Source of the DNA: Prevotella fusca JCM 17724
GTDB lineage: Bacteria; Bacteroidota; Bacteroidia; Bacteroidales; Bacteroidaceae
Direction of reading: 5' to 3'
DNA length: 64,000 bases
Assembly (NCBI RefSeq): GCF_001262015.1
Contig: NZ_CP012075.1
Span: 434,001-498,000, forward strand
How positions within the stretch are numbered: the stretch's first letter is position 1; the number at the start of each line of letters is the position of its first letter. Position numbers and translations under genes: made by a program. The notes beneath the pieces were generated by a model that worked only from the letters and a program-made list of their open reading frames with translations, did no database searches and had not been told where the DNA came from. Positions 9,128-16,725 of the stretch are shown piece after piece.

Positions 9128-9295
9128 AGTGTATGTATGTGAATCCCCACATTTCCAATCTTTTCCTCTCTATGGAGGGGCTATTGATATGTATGGTGGG
9201 TTATAGTTTCTTTTTTATATGGTTATGTTAATCCTCTTGTCGGTACTCTGTCTTCTTCCTTATTGAGGAAATCAAGGATTAGAATAGCTGGCTTC

Positions 9296-9910
9296 TTAAA
9301 ACAAGCCGAACAGTTCCCTGTCTATCTTGTCAGTAATGAAACCAAAGTCTTTCGGGCGGTGTTGGTAGTCGAGATGGTCGACATCAATCGTCAGAACACG
9401 TCCTTTATATTTTTCTTTGATAAACTCATCGTAACGCTTGTTGAGGTTCTCAAGATAGTCCAAAGGCATCTTCTGTTCATACTCCCGCCCACGTTTCTCA
9501 ATGTTTGAAACAAGGTGACTGACCGAAGAACGAAGATAAATCATGAGGTCGGGGAAACGGACAGCATCCGTCATGTCCTCGAACAGTTCCATATAAGTTT
9601 CGTAGTCACGGTCATCAAGGTTTCCCATAGCATAGTTGTTTTCCGTAAAAACGTATACTCCTTCATAGATGGAACGATCTTGTACAACCGACTCGTTACT
9701 CCGGCTTATCTCAAGCAGATCCTTGAAACGCTCCTTCAGGAAGAACACTTCCATTGGGAACGACCATCGTTTTATGTCTTTATAATAATCCTCCAGGTAG
9801 GGATTGTAGTCTACTGACTCAAACCTTGGCTTCCAGCCATAGCGTTTGGCAAGCATGGTTGTGAGTGTTGTTTTACCGCTACCTATGTTTCCTGCAATTG
9901 CAATGTGCAT
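9296..9910 (-). CDS. Deoxynucleoside kinase (paralogue 2)
   Basis: It is 204 residues long, starting MHIAIAGNIGSGKTTLTTML with the P-loop at residues 7-15. It shares EPRFESVDYNPYLEDYYKD-type N-terminal blocks, DRSIYEG, and the lid RSSVSHLVSNIEKRGREYE with its neighbour. Differences are concentrated in the middle (DLLEISRSNESVVQ against DVVEISQSTDTIIQ), as expected for divergence of substrate or for heterodimer partners. The gene lies 168 nt before paralogue 1 and 85 nt after the phosphatase gene, all on the minus strand. Confidence 0.9.
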   Translation of the reverse strand: MHIAIAGNIGSGKTTLTTMLAKRYGWKPRFESVDYNPYLEDYYKDIKRWSFPMEVFFLKERFKDLLEISRSNESVVQDRSIYEGVYVFTENNYAMGNLDDRDYETYMELFEDMTDAVRFPDLMIYLRSSVSHLVSNIEKRGREYEQKMPLDYLENLNKRYDEFIKEKYKGRVLTIDVDHLDYQHRPKDFGFITDKIDRELFGLF

Positions 9911-9995
9911 AACATAATGTCCACATGTCCACCTCTGACTTCTTTCTCCAACGGAAGAGTATCAGAGATGTCATGTGGAGAATAGTTGTTTATAC

Positions 9996-11465
9996 TTAAA
10001 ATTGATTTCTTGCCTTACCTATACAACCATTGGGCATCTGAATATGTAGCATAGCACAGACCGTCGGTGCAATATCTACGATATGTGTCTCAATGCTGGT
10101 TGAGCCATGTTTTACGTTCCATCCGAAGAGTACGAACGGGATGTGTGTGTCGTATGGGAATGGCTGCCCATGTTGTGTTCCGCGAAAATCAGGTGAGTCC
10201 TTTCCGCCAAAGAACTGCGGACGTGTAACAACACCGATTTCACCCGAACGACCACGGAAGTAACCGTTTTCCATGCGTTCCTTAGTCCATTGAGGCATTG
10301 TTGTTTCGGAGACTTTCTCTTCATCAAAAACGTAAAGGAACTGTGGGTCTTTCTTCAACCAGTCTACAGACTCGTCAATCACCACCTGTTTCTTCAACCC
10401 TGCTGCTGAAATCACTGAGTCGTTGAGATAGAACTGGTAATTATCTTCACCCATTACCGGGCTTATACCGAACTTTCCTTGCAGATGTTCGTTGAGACCT
10501 TTTACCGTCTGTTTATAGTCCCAGCCACCAGCTGGAATACGATGCTCACGCATATAGTTGTAATTGTGGGCAGCGCCATGATCGGCCGTAAGGAAAAGCA
10601 GGTAATTACCTTCGCCCACTTCCTTATCAAGAACTTTAAGAAACTGTGCCAAGTCCTTGTCTAACTGCATATATACATCATAGTTCTCTTTGCCACGTGT
10701 GGAGAATCTATGTCCGATAATATCTGTTGATGAAACGCTCACTGTGAGCATATCCGTGTCTTTTCCCTTGCCAAGTTTCTCATTTCTCAATGCTGCTTCA
10801 GCCATCTTGAATGTCATGGTCACACCCTGCGGAGAGCCCTTGATATCAAACTTGGGGGAGGTATGGTTCTTCGCATTGAAGTCTTCAACCCACTGTGGCA
10901 GCTTATCCATGTAGAATGTAGAAGTAACAAAGCGTCCTGCCGATGTATCCCACCAGTAAGCACCATCAGCAGCATGCCCTGCAGGAAGAATTGATGCACG
11001 GTCCTTCAAAGCCACACCTATCACCTTTGAGCGGAAGTCTGTGGCTATCTGGAGTTCATCTCCAATCGTAGACGCAAGCATGCGTCGTGGGCTCATCTGC
11101 CCTTCAGAACTGTCTGAACCGACACTTTTAACGGTCTTATCACCGCAGCAATAGACACTCTTGTCATCTTGATAAAAGTAGTTTCCGGCAATACCCGTTA
11201 TTGCTGGAACCGACCCTGTGTAGACAGAACTATGTCCAATAGCAGTTACTGTTGGCGCATAGTTGATATGTGTGTTCTCATAAGAGAAACCTTGGTCGAT
11301 TAATCGTCGCAAACCATCGTTACCATATTCATTGTAATAGTAGTAGAGATAGTCCCAACGCATTTGGTCGACAACAAGACCAACAACCAGCTTTGGTCGT
11401 TGTATCTGTGCATTGGTAGCTGTAGCAATCAGCAGTCCAGCTACAAGAAAAAGCAGTTTCTTCAT
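9996..11465 (-). CDS. PafA-like alkaline phosphatase, exported
   Basis: Alkaline phosphatases of the PafA type hydrolyse phosphomonoesters and belong to the nucleotide pyrophosphatase/phosphodiesterase superfamily with two metal ions. The 489-residue protein has a signal peptide (MKKLLFLVAGLLIATATNAQ). It has the first metal ligand in VVGLVVDQMRWDY, the Thr nucleophile in NYAPTVTAIGHSSVYTG, TDIIGHRFSTRG, and LTADHGAA for further ligands. DTHIPFVLFGWNVKHG and DIAPTVC close the domain. It is probably periplasmic. It stands upstream of two deoxynucleoside kinases on the same strand. Dephosphorylation followed by salvage is a possible link, but that is inference. Confidence 0.9.
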   Translation of the reverse strand: MKKLLFLVAGLLIATATNAQIQRPKLVVGLVVDQMRWDYLYYYYNEYGNDGLRRLIDQGFSYENTHINYAPTVTAIGHSSVYTGSVPAITGIAGNYFYQDDKSVYCCGDKTVKSVGSDSSEGQMSPRRMLASTIGDELQIATDFRSKVIGVALKDRASILPAGHAADGAYWWDTSAGRFVTSTFYMDKLPQWVEDFNAKNHTSPKFDIKGSPQGVTMTFKMAEAALRNEKLGKGKDTDMLTVSVSSTDIIGHRFSTRGKENYDVYMQLDKDLAQFLKVLDKEVGEGNYLLFLTADHGAAHNYNYMREHRIPAGGWDYKQTVKGLNEHLQGKFGISPVMGEDNYQFYLNDSVISAAGLKKQVVIDESVDWLKKDPQFLYVFDEEKVSETTMPQWTKERMENGYFRGRSGEIGVVTRPQFFGGKDSPDFRGTQHGQPFPYDTHIPFVLFGWNVKHGSTSIETHIVDIAPTVCAMLHIQMPNGCIGKARNQF

Positions 11466-11678
11466 TTTAGGTCATGTGTTTGAATAATGATGCAAACTTA
11501 CATTTTTTATACAACTTAACTAATAGATTATCAGTATTTTGTATTTTATAATGTTACCGTTTTTTTTCTTTCCTCTTTTTGTTGTTATTAGTTCAGTAGG
11601 ACACTGAACGATGTGCAAAGATAATAAAAACATTTCAGACCAACCAAACAATGATAATAAAACTTCTAACCTCATAAT

Positions 11679-11724
11679 ATTTATAGTACAGCAACCTAAT
11701 AATATATACTGTTTGTCTTTATTT
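11679..11724 (+). repeat. 46-bp repeat flanking IS4-type element, copy 1
   Basis: The 46 bp from ATTTATAGTACAGCAACC to TGTCTTTATTT directly precede the left inverted repeat of the IS4 element. The same segment with one difference precedes the second copy (13145-13190). Confidence 0.85.
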
Positions 11725-13144
11725 CAATAGTCCGTTAAATTTTTGCAGTTTATTAAGTTTTCACCCAAAAGCCAACAGAAATTGTGGCAGAAAACAAATA
11801 TGATAAGTATCTGAAAAAGAGTAGATTAAACAACAATATATAACATAATAAAATCGGCTATCTCATTGAATTTCAGTAACTTTATAGATGTAAAAAAACA
11901 ATAAAGTTTATGCTGATAACCAATTTGATTAGCCGATATATGAAGCTCTGCAAAGCAGCATTTAGTGCTGAAGATGGAGCAAAGTTAAACAAAAGTATTC
12001 AGACAAACGTCATGGAAATGCTTTTTCTTTTGATGGTCATCCCAAGGAGATGCAATTTCACGCAGATGGGACGCTATGGCAATCGTGGCGAGCAGTGCTA
12101 TCGGCAGACGGCAGAGCGCAGCGTGAACTGGCTCGAGATGAATATGTGGCTGAGTGCTTTCGCCTTCAAGGAGGGTAAGGGTCGCAATGCCATTGTCATC
12201 GATCCAAGTTTCATAAAGAAGTCCGGGAAGCAGACCCCATACGTGGGTACGTTCTGGTCCGGCTGTGCAGGTGCTGTAAAGCACGGTCTTGAGATCCTCG
12301 GTATCGGTGTGATAGACGTGGACCTGCATGAGTGTATGATGCTCAAGGTCGTGCAGACCACATTGGAAAAAGGTGAGCAGAAAAACGAGATGAGCCTGTA
12401 CGACTGGTATGCCAAGGCATTGGAGGACGACATAGTAAGGCTGCAGCGTATCTGCAAGGTTCTTGTTGCCGACTCAGCCTTCTCCAGAAGGTCTTTCATC
12501 GACAAGGTAATGAAGATGGGATTCCATGTTGTGAGCCGCCTGCGTCATGACGCAGCCTTGTTCTACACATGGGACGGGGAACCCACGGGAAAGCCCGGCC
12601 GTCCCCGTGTCAAAGGTGACAAGATTGACGTGAGGAACATTGATATGTCTAAAGTCGAAATGCTTGAGCTGGAGGAGACCTCCGGCAAGGTCTATGCGCT
12701 CAAGGCATGGTGCAAGTCCTTGCACAGGGTCGTTTCGCTTGTCATCCACGAGTTGCCTAATGGCAGTCGGCGCTTGTATTTCTGTACGGATGAGAGCATG
12801 GACGGACGCGATGTGGTGGAGTATTACACCACACGTTTCCAAGAGGAGTTCTGCTTTCGCGACGCAAAGCAGTTCCTCGGCCTTACAGATTGTCAGGCAC
12901 GCGACAAGAGAAAACTTGACTTTGCCTTCAACTCTTCATTCACGGCACTCAATGTGGCCAAAATCATGTGCAAGGAGCTTGGCACGTCCATCGGTCGACT
13001 TAAAGCGCAGATGGTCAATGCCTACTATGCGCAACGAATTATTGACGTGTTCGAGAAGAACCCGAACACGACATTAAATAAAGAAAGTATTAATGAGATA
13101 TTTAGTTTCGATACTGACGCAGCATAAAAATTAACGGAGTATTG
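11725..13144 (+). mobile_element. Intact IS4-family insertion sequence (copy 1), 1420 bp
   Basis: The left end CAATAGTCCGTTAAATTTTT (11725) is an imperfect inverted repeat of the right end, which reads AAATTAACGGAGTATTG (ending 13144). The element holds one complete transposase gene. I cannot identify a target-site duplication because the right flank is the second copy of the 46-bp repeat. Confidence 0.8.
11910..13127 (+). CDS. IS4 family transposase
   Basis: A DDE transposase of 405 residues. The first Asp lies in AIVIDPSFIKKSGK (about residue 95), the second in VLVADSAFSRRSF, and the Glu in the YTTRFQEEFCFRDAKQFLGLTDCQAR block, which has the Y-(2)-R-(3)-E-(6)-K pattern of IS4 elements. The frame is complete. 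The start at 11910 is the first ATG and lies 185 bp from the left end. Base composition is more GC-rich than the flanking intergenic DNA. The start codon lies in the loop of a possible hairpin (11853-11860 with 11930-11937). Confidence 0.93.
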   Translation: MLITNLISRYMKLCKAAFSAEDGAKLNKSIQTNVMEMLFLLMVIPRRCNFTQMGRYGNRGEQCYRQTAERSVNWLEMNMWLSAFAFKEGKGRNAIVIDPSFIKKSGKQTPYVGTFWSGCAGAVKHGLEILGIGVIDVDLHECMMLKVVQTTLEKGEQKNEMSLYDWYAKALEDDIVRLQRICKVLVADSAFSRRSFIDKVMKMGFHVVSRLRHDAALFYTWDGEPTGKPGRPRVKGDKIDVRNIDMSKVEMLELEETSGKVYALKAWCKSLHRVVSLVIHELPNGSRRLYFCTDESMDGRDVVEYYTTRFQEEFCFRDAKQFLGLTDCQARDKRKLDFAFNSSFTALNVAKIMCKELGTSIGRLKAQMVNAYYAQRIIDVFEKNPNTTLNKESINEIFSFDTDAA

Positions 13145-13190
13145 ATTTATAGTACGGCAACCTAATAATATATACTGTTTGTCTTTATTT
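13145..13190 (+). repeat. 46-bp repeat flanking IS4-type element, copy 2
   Basis: It is the same 46 bp as at 11679-11724, with A-to-G at one position. It lies exactly between the right end of IS4 copy 1 and the left end of copy 2. Confidence 0.85.
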
Positions 13191-13348
13191 CAATAGTCCG
13201 TTAAATTTTCGCAGTTTGCGAAGTTTTCACCCAAAAGCCAACATAAATTGTGGCAGAAAACAAATATGATAAGTATCTGAAAAAGAGTAGATTAAACAAC
13301 AATATATAACATAATAAAATCGGCTATCTCATGGAATTTCAGTAACTT
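13191..13348 (+). mobile_element. Left end of second IS4-type copy, interrupted
   Basis: CAATAGTCCGTTAAATTTTC and the next 158 bp match the left end of copy 1 with a few differences, down to CAGTAACTT. There the IS1380 inverted repeat begins. The matching right end is found 3.2 kb downstream at 16588-16654. The transposase coding region of this copy is gone. Confidence 0.85.
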
Positions 13349-14949
13349 CCTTAATTCCGCAGCATAATTTCTTGTGAGAAATCCAAGTGCCTGAGAAACA
13401 AAGCCTTCAAAACACTTGGACATGTCAGAATTTTCACCTATCTTAGTGCAACAAACATAACAAGCAAGCAAAAATCTGACATGACAAAGGTAGCAATTAA
13501 AAACGAGAATATCATTTCCTTCGGAGGAATTTATCACATCATGGACGTTTTTTCAAAGCTGGGCTTTGAAAAACTTACCGAATCCGTGTTGGGCAGACGC
13601 GGATGCAGCGGCAAGGCATTCAGCCATGGAAGCATCCTGGGCTCTCTCTTCTTCAGCTACCTTTGCGGTGGGGATTGCCTTGAGGACATCAATGCGCTTA
13701 CAGGGCAGTTCAGGCAGAGACCTGGTACGCTGTTATCCGGTGCCGACACCGTGGGGCGCGGACTGAAGGAGCTTGCCGAAGAGAATATTGTCTACAGGAG
13801 CGAAACCTCCGGAAAGTCCTACAGTTTCAACACTGCAGAGAAGCTGAACACCTTACTTTTACGGATGATACGGAGAATGGGACTTATAAAGGCGGGAAGC
13901 CATGTTGACCTGGACTTTGACCACCAGTTTGTTCCTGCCCACAAGTTCGATGCAAAGTATTCCTACAAGCAGGATTTTGACTATTTCCCGGGCTGGGCTT
14001 CCATCGGGGGCATCATAGTCGGAGGTGAGAACCGTGACGGAAACACCGATGTGAAATTCCATCAGGAGGACACGCTTCGTCGCATTATGGACCGTGTGAC
14101 CTCCGAGCTTGGTGTGGTGATAGAGCGTTTCCGTGCCGACTGCGGGTCGTTCTCGAAGGAAATCATCCGAACCGTAGAGCCGCGCTGCAACACGTTCTAT
14201 ATACGTGCTGCCAACTGCGGCAGCCGACACGAGGACTTCCGCCAGCTGGAAGAATGGAAGAGCGTTGAGGTTGGTTATGAGAGATACGATGTCACCTCCG
14301 TCAGCATGGACGACCTCATCGAAGGAAAGTCATACAGGCTTGTCGTACAGCGTACTCCCTTGAAAGACAAGCACGGCAGGGAACAGACGGATATGTTCGG
14401 AGTGATATACACATACCGCTGTATCCTTACCAACAACCGGACATCTGCCGAGAAGGACATCATTACATTCTACAATGAACGTGGAGCGAGCGAAAAGAAC
14501 TTCGACATACAGAACAATGACTTCGGCTGGGCACATCTGCCCTTTTCCTTTATGGCTGAGAACATGGTTTTCATGATGGTTACTGCCATGCTGAAGAACT
14601 TCTATCTCTATCTCATCCGTAATATCAGCGAGAAGGTCAAGCCGTTGAAAAAGACAAGCAGGCTGAAAGCCTTTATCCTGCATTTTGTCAGCGTACCGGC
14701 AAAATGGGTGAGAACAGGAAGGCGGAACGTTCTGAACCTGTATACAAATAAAGCATACTATTCTGAAGTATTCCTTGAATAAGCAGCATTTCTTTGTGGT
14801 CCTCATATTCCCCATTGGTTTGGGTGGGGGATTTCATGCTTCGGCAAGACCCAGGAAGCCCCGAAGAGCCTCATATCAACGTATAGAGCTCCAAAAGACA
14901 TCTCAATATATAAAAAAATCTCACAAGAAATTATGCTGCGGAATTAAGG
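13349..14949 (+). mobile_element. IS1380-family insertion sequence, 1601 bp
   Basis: The left end CCTTAATTCCGCAGCATAAT (13349) continues TTCTTGTGAGA. The right end reads TCTCACAAGAAATTATGCTG then CGGAATTAAGG (ending 14949), a near-perfect ~30-bp inverted repeat. One full transposase gene lies inside. The size and ends fit the IS942/IS612 group of IS1380. No 4-bp target duplication is seen: ACTT is on the left and AAGT on the right. Confidence 0.85.
13481..14782 (+). CDS. IS1380 family transposase
   Basis: A DDE transposase of 433 residues, the usual length. It has the N-terminal block FSHGSILGSLFFSYLCGGDC, the first catalytic region HVDLDFDHQFVPAHKFDAKY, a second in VIERFRADCGSFSKE and the C-terminal YNERGASEKNFDIQNNDFGW with the Glu. 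It is intact. The start at 13481 follows a normal upstream leader of about 130 bp. Two damaged relatives are in the window: the inverted fragment right next to it and the remnant at 62-63.3 kb. Confidence 0.93.
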   Translation: MTKVAIKNENIISFGGIYHIMDVFSKLGFEKLTESVLGRRGCSGKAFSHGSILGSLFFSYLCGGDCLEDINALTGQFRQRPGTLLSGADTVGRGLKELAEENIVYRSETSGKSYSFNTAEKLNTLLLRMIRRMGLIKAGSHVDLDFDHQFVPAHKFDAKYSYKQDFDYFPGWASIGGIIVGGENRDGNTDVKFHQEDTLRRIMDRVTSELGVVIERFRADCGSFSKEIIRTVEPRCNTFYIRAANCGSRHEDFRQLEEWKSVEVGYERYDVTSVSMDDLIEGKSYRLVVQRTPLKDKHGREQTDMFGVIYTYRCILTNNRTSAEKDIITFYNERGASEKNFDIQNNDFGWAHLPFSFMAENMVFMMVTAMLKNFYLYLIRNISEKVKPLKKTSRLKAFILHFVSVPAKWVRTGRRNVLNLYTNKAYYSEVFLE

Positions 14950-15177
14950 AAGTTTTTCAAAGCCCAACTTTGAAAAAACGTCCATGATGTGATAAATTCC
15001 TCCGAAGGAAGTGATATTCTCGTTTTTAATTGCTACCTTTGTCATGTCAGTTTTTTGCTTACTTGTTATGTTTGCAGCACCAAGATAGGTGAAAATTCTG
15101 ACATATCCAAGTGTTTTGAGGACTTTGTTTCTCAGGCACTTGGATTTCTTGCAAGATTTTATGCTGCGGAATTAAGG
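14950..15177 (-). mobile_element. Inverted 5' fragment of a second IS1380 copy
   Basis: Read on the minus strand, this 228-bp segment reproduces the first ~228 bp of the neighbouring IS1380 element: the terminal repeat at 15177, the leader, the ATG at 15044 and about 31 codons up to KLGFEKL. It then joins directly to the right end of the intact copy. Many single differences exist, so it is not a fresh inversion of the same copy. Confidence 0.85.
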
Positions 15178-16587
15178 TAATAAAAAAAACGGGCTGATTG
15201 TTTTGCACATTCAGCCCTTCTTATTTCCTTTGTAGTTGCAAAATTAAACAATGAAATAAGATGAGCAAAAGTACACATTCTATCGGACAGCCGCTATATG
15301 CTCAACTGTTAAACTATTTTAATCGTGATGAAATCTTCTCTCTGAGCCAAGCCCTGGGAGGTGAGCACTATATAAAGAAGTTTGACGCATGGCATCATCT
15401 TGTCGTCATGCTTTATGCAGTAATGATGCGTTTAGACTCTCTGCGTGAGATAAAGACCTCTCTCTTTGCTAATGTTAATCGCTTTAATCATCTTGGTTTA
15501 AAGCATTTTCCTTGTCGAAGTACCTTGTCAGATGCAAACAAACGTCGAGATTCTGAGATATTCGGTTCGATCTATATGGACTTATATGAGAAATACCGCC
15601 ATGAGCTTTACTCGGACAGCCGAAATTGTGGACAGCCCAAATGGCTGAAGAATCTGAAGATAATAGATTCTACGACAACAAGTCTGTTTTCTAACCTGGT
15701 CTTTAAAGGTGTAGGACGTAATCCCAAAACAGGTAAGAAAAAGGGTGGAATAAAAGTACATACAGAGATATTTGCCAATGAGAATGTTCCAAGCGATATC
15801 AAGTTCACATCCGCAGCTGGTCATGACCAATTTGCACTTATTCCGGAACGGTACGCCAATGAGGAGCTGATTGCTTTTGACAGGGCCTATATCAACTATT
15901 AAAAGTTCTCAGAACTGACGCAAAAAGGCGTTATATATGTAACTAAGATGAAAAGTAATCTTAGCTTTGAAAGAATTGCCGATACGGATTATGAGATGAC
16001 TACGGATTATGGAGCTGTACGTGTAGAAAACATTCTCTTCCATAAGCATACAAAGGAAAAAGATATCTACCATAAAGCAAGAAAAATCACATATCAGGAT
16101 AAGACTAAGAAAGGGAAAATCAGATTAATATCTCTGCTGACCAATGATTCTCAGATGTCGGCAGAAGATATTATAGCCATCTATAAGAAACGATGGCAAA
16201 TAGAGACCTTATTCAAGCAAATAAAACAGAATTTCCCGCTAAGATACTTCTATGGAGAGAGTGCGAATGCTATAAAAATACAGATATGGATTACGCTTAT
16301 AGCCAATCTGCTTATAACACTAGTGAAGAACAAAATAAAGAGACCCTGGAGCTTCTCAGGCTTGGCAACAATGATAAGGATTCTACTCATGAGTTATGTC
16401 TCAATACAAGGATTCTTTGAGCAGCCACATAAAGATTGGGATAGATTGATTACCCAGGTAAAAGCCCCGCCAGAAGAGCTGTCATTATTCTAGGGGGGCT
16501 TGGAATTTGAAATCAGAACTAATCATGCGTATTTCAGCAGGATTGAGAGAGAATATTGCAGCATGGAGAGGTTTTATCGGACAGCAA
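15178..16587 (+). mobile_element. IS4-type element with nonsense-mutated transposase, ends uncertain
   Basis: It holds the interrupted transposase frame plus about 80 bp upstream with a hairpin (GGGCTGA with TCAGCCC at about 15195-15222) and about 95 bp downstream. The left limit is where IS1380 sequence ends and the right limit is where IS4-copy sequence resumes. I could not pair terminal inverted repeats with confidence. Confidence 0.5.
15261..16493 (+). pseudogene. IS4 family transposase with in-frame stop
   Basis: The frame runs MSKSTHSIGQPLYAQLLNYF to RAYINY, stops at TAA (15900-15902), and continues in the same frame to ...PEELSLF. Together this is about 410 residues. The catalytic blocks are IIDSTTTSLFSNLVF (first Asp), LIAFDRAYINY (second Asp) and YKKRWQIETLFKQIKQNF (Y-R-E-K motif). 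Only one base has to change to restore the frame, for instance GAA in place of TAA. The N-terminus resembles the DUF4372-type head of many Bacteroidetes IS4 transposases. Confidence 0.88.
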
Positions 16588-16654
16588 TAAAAGAAAGTAT
16601 TAATGAGATATTTAGTTTCGATGCTGACGCAGCATAAAAATTAACGGAGTATTG
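16588..16654 (+). mobile_element. Right end of second IS4-type copy
   Basis: From AAGAAAGTATTAATGAG to ACGGAGTATTG this is identical, apart from one base, to the 3' end of the intact IS4 element (13080-13144). It includes the last 15 or so transposase codons and the stop. It marks the outer limit of the nested cluster. Confidence 0.85.
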
Positions 16655-16725
16655 AAAAAAGCCTTTGATAGTTTGTTTGCTACTCGGGCGAATTGTAGAA
16701 CCAGCCGATAAGGTCATTGAAAGGA

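Noticed and set aside
14989..15180. 63-codon plus-strand frame in the inverted IS1380 fragment
   Set aside because: It is antisense to the leader and first codons of the IS1380 transposase fragment; the same shadow occurs opposite the intact copy.
16670..16725. Possible 17-codon extension of TamL in another frame
   Set aside because: A frame reading NPFNDLIGWFYNSPE follows the stop after a one-base shift, but the protein already ends in the Phe expected for an outer-membrane barrel, so the given stop is accepted.
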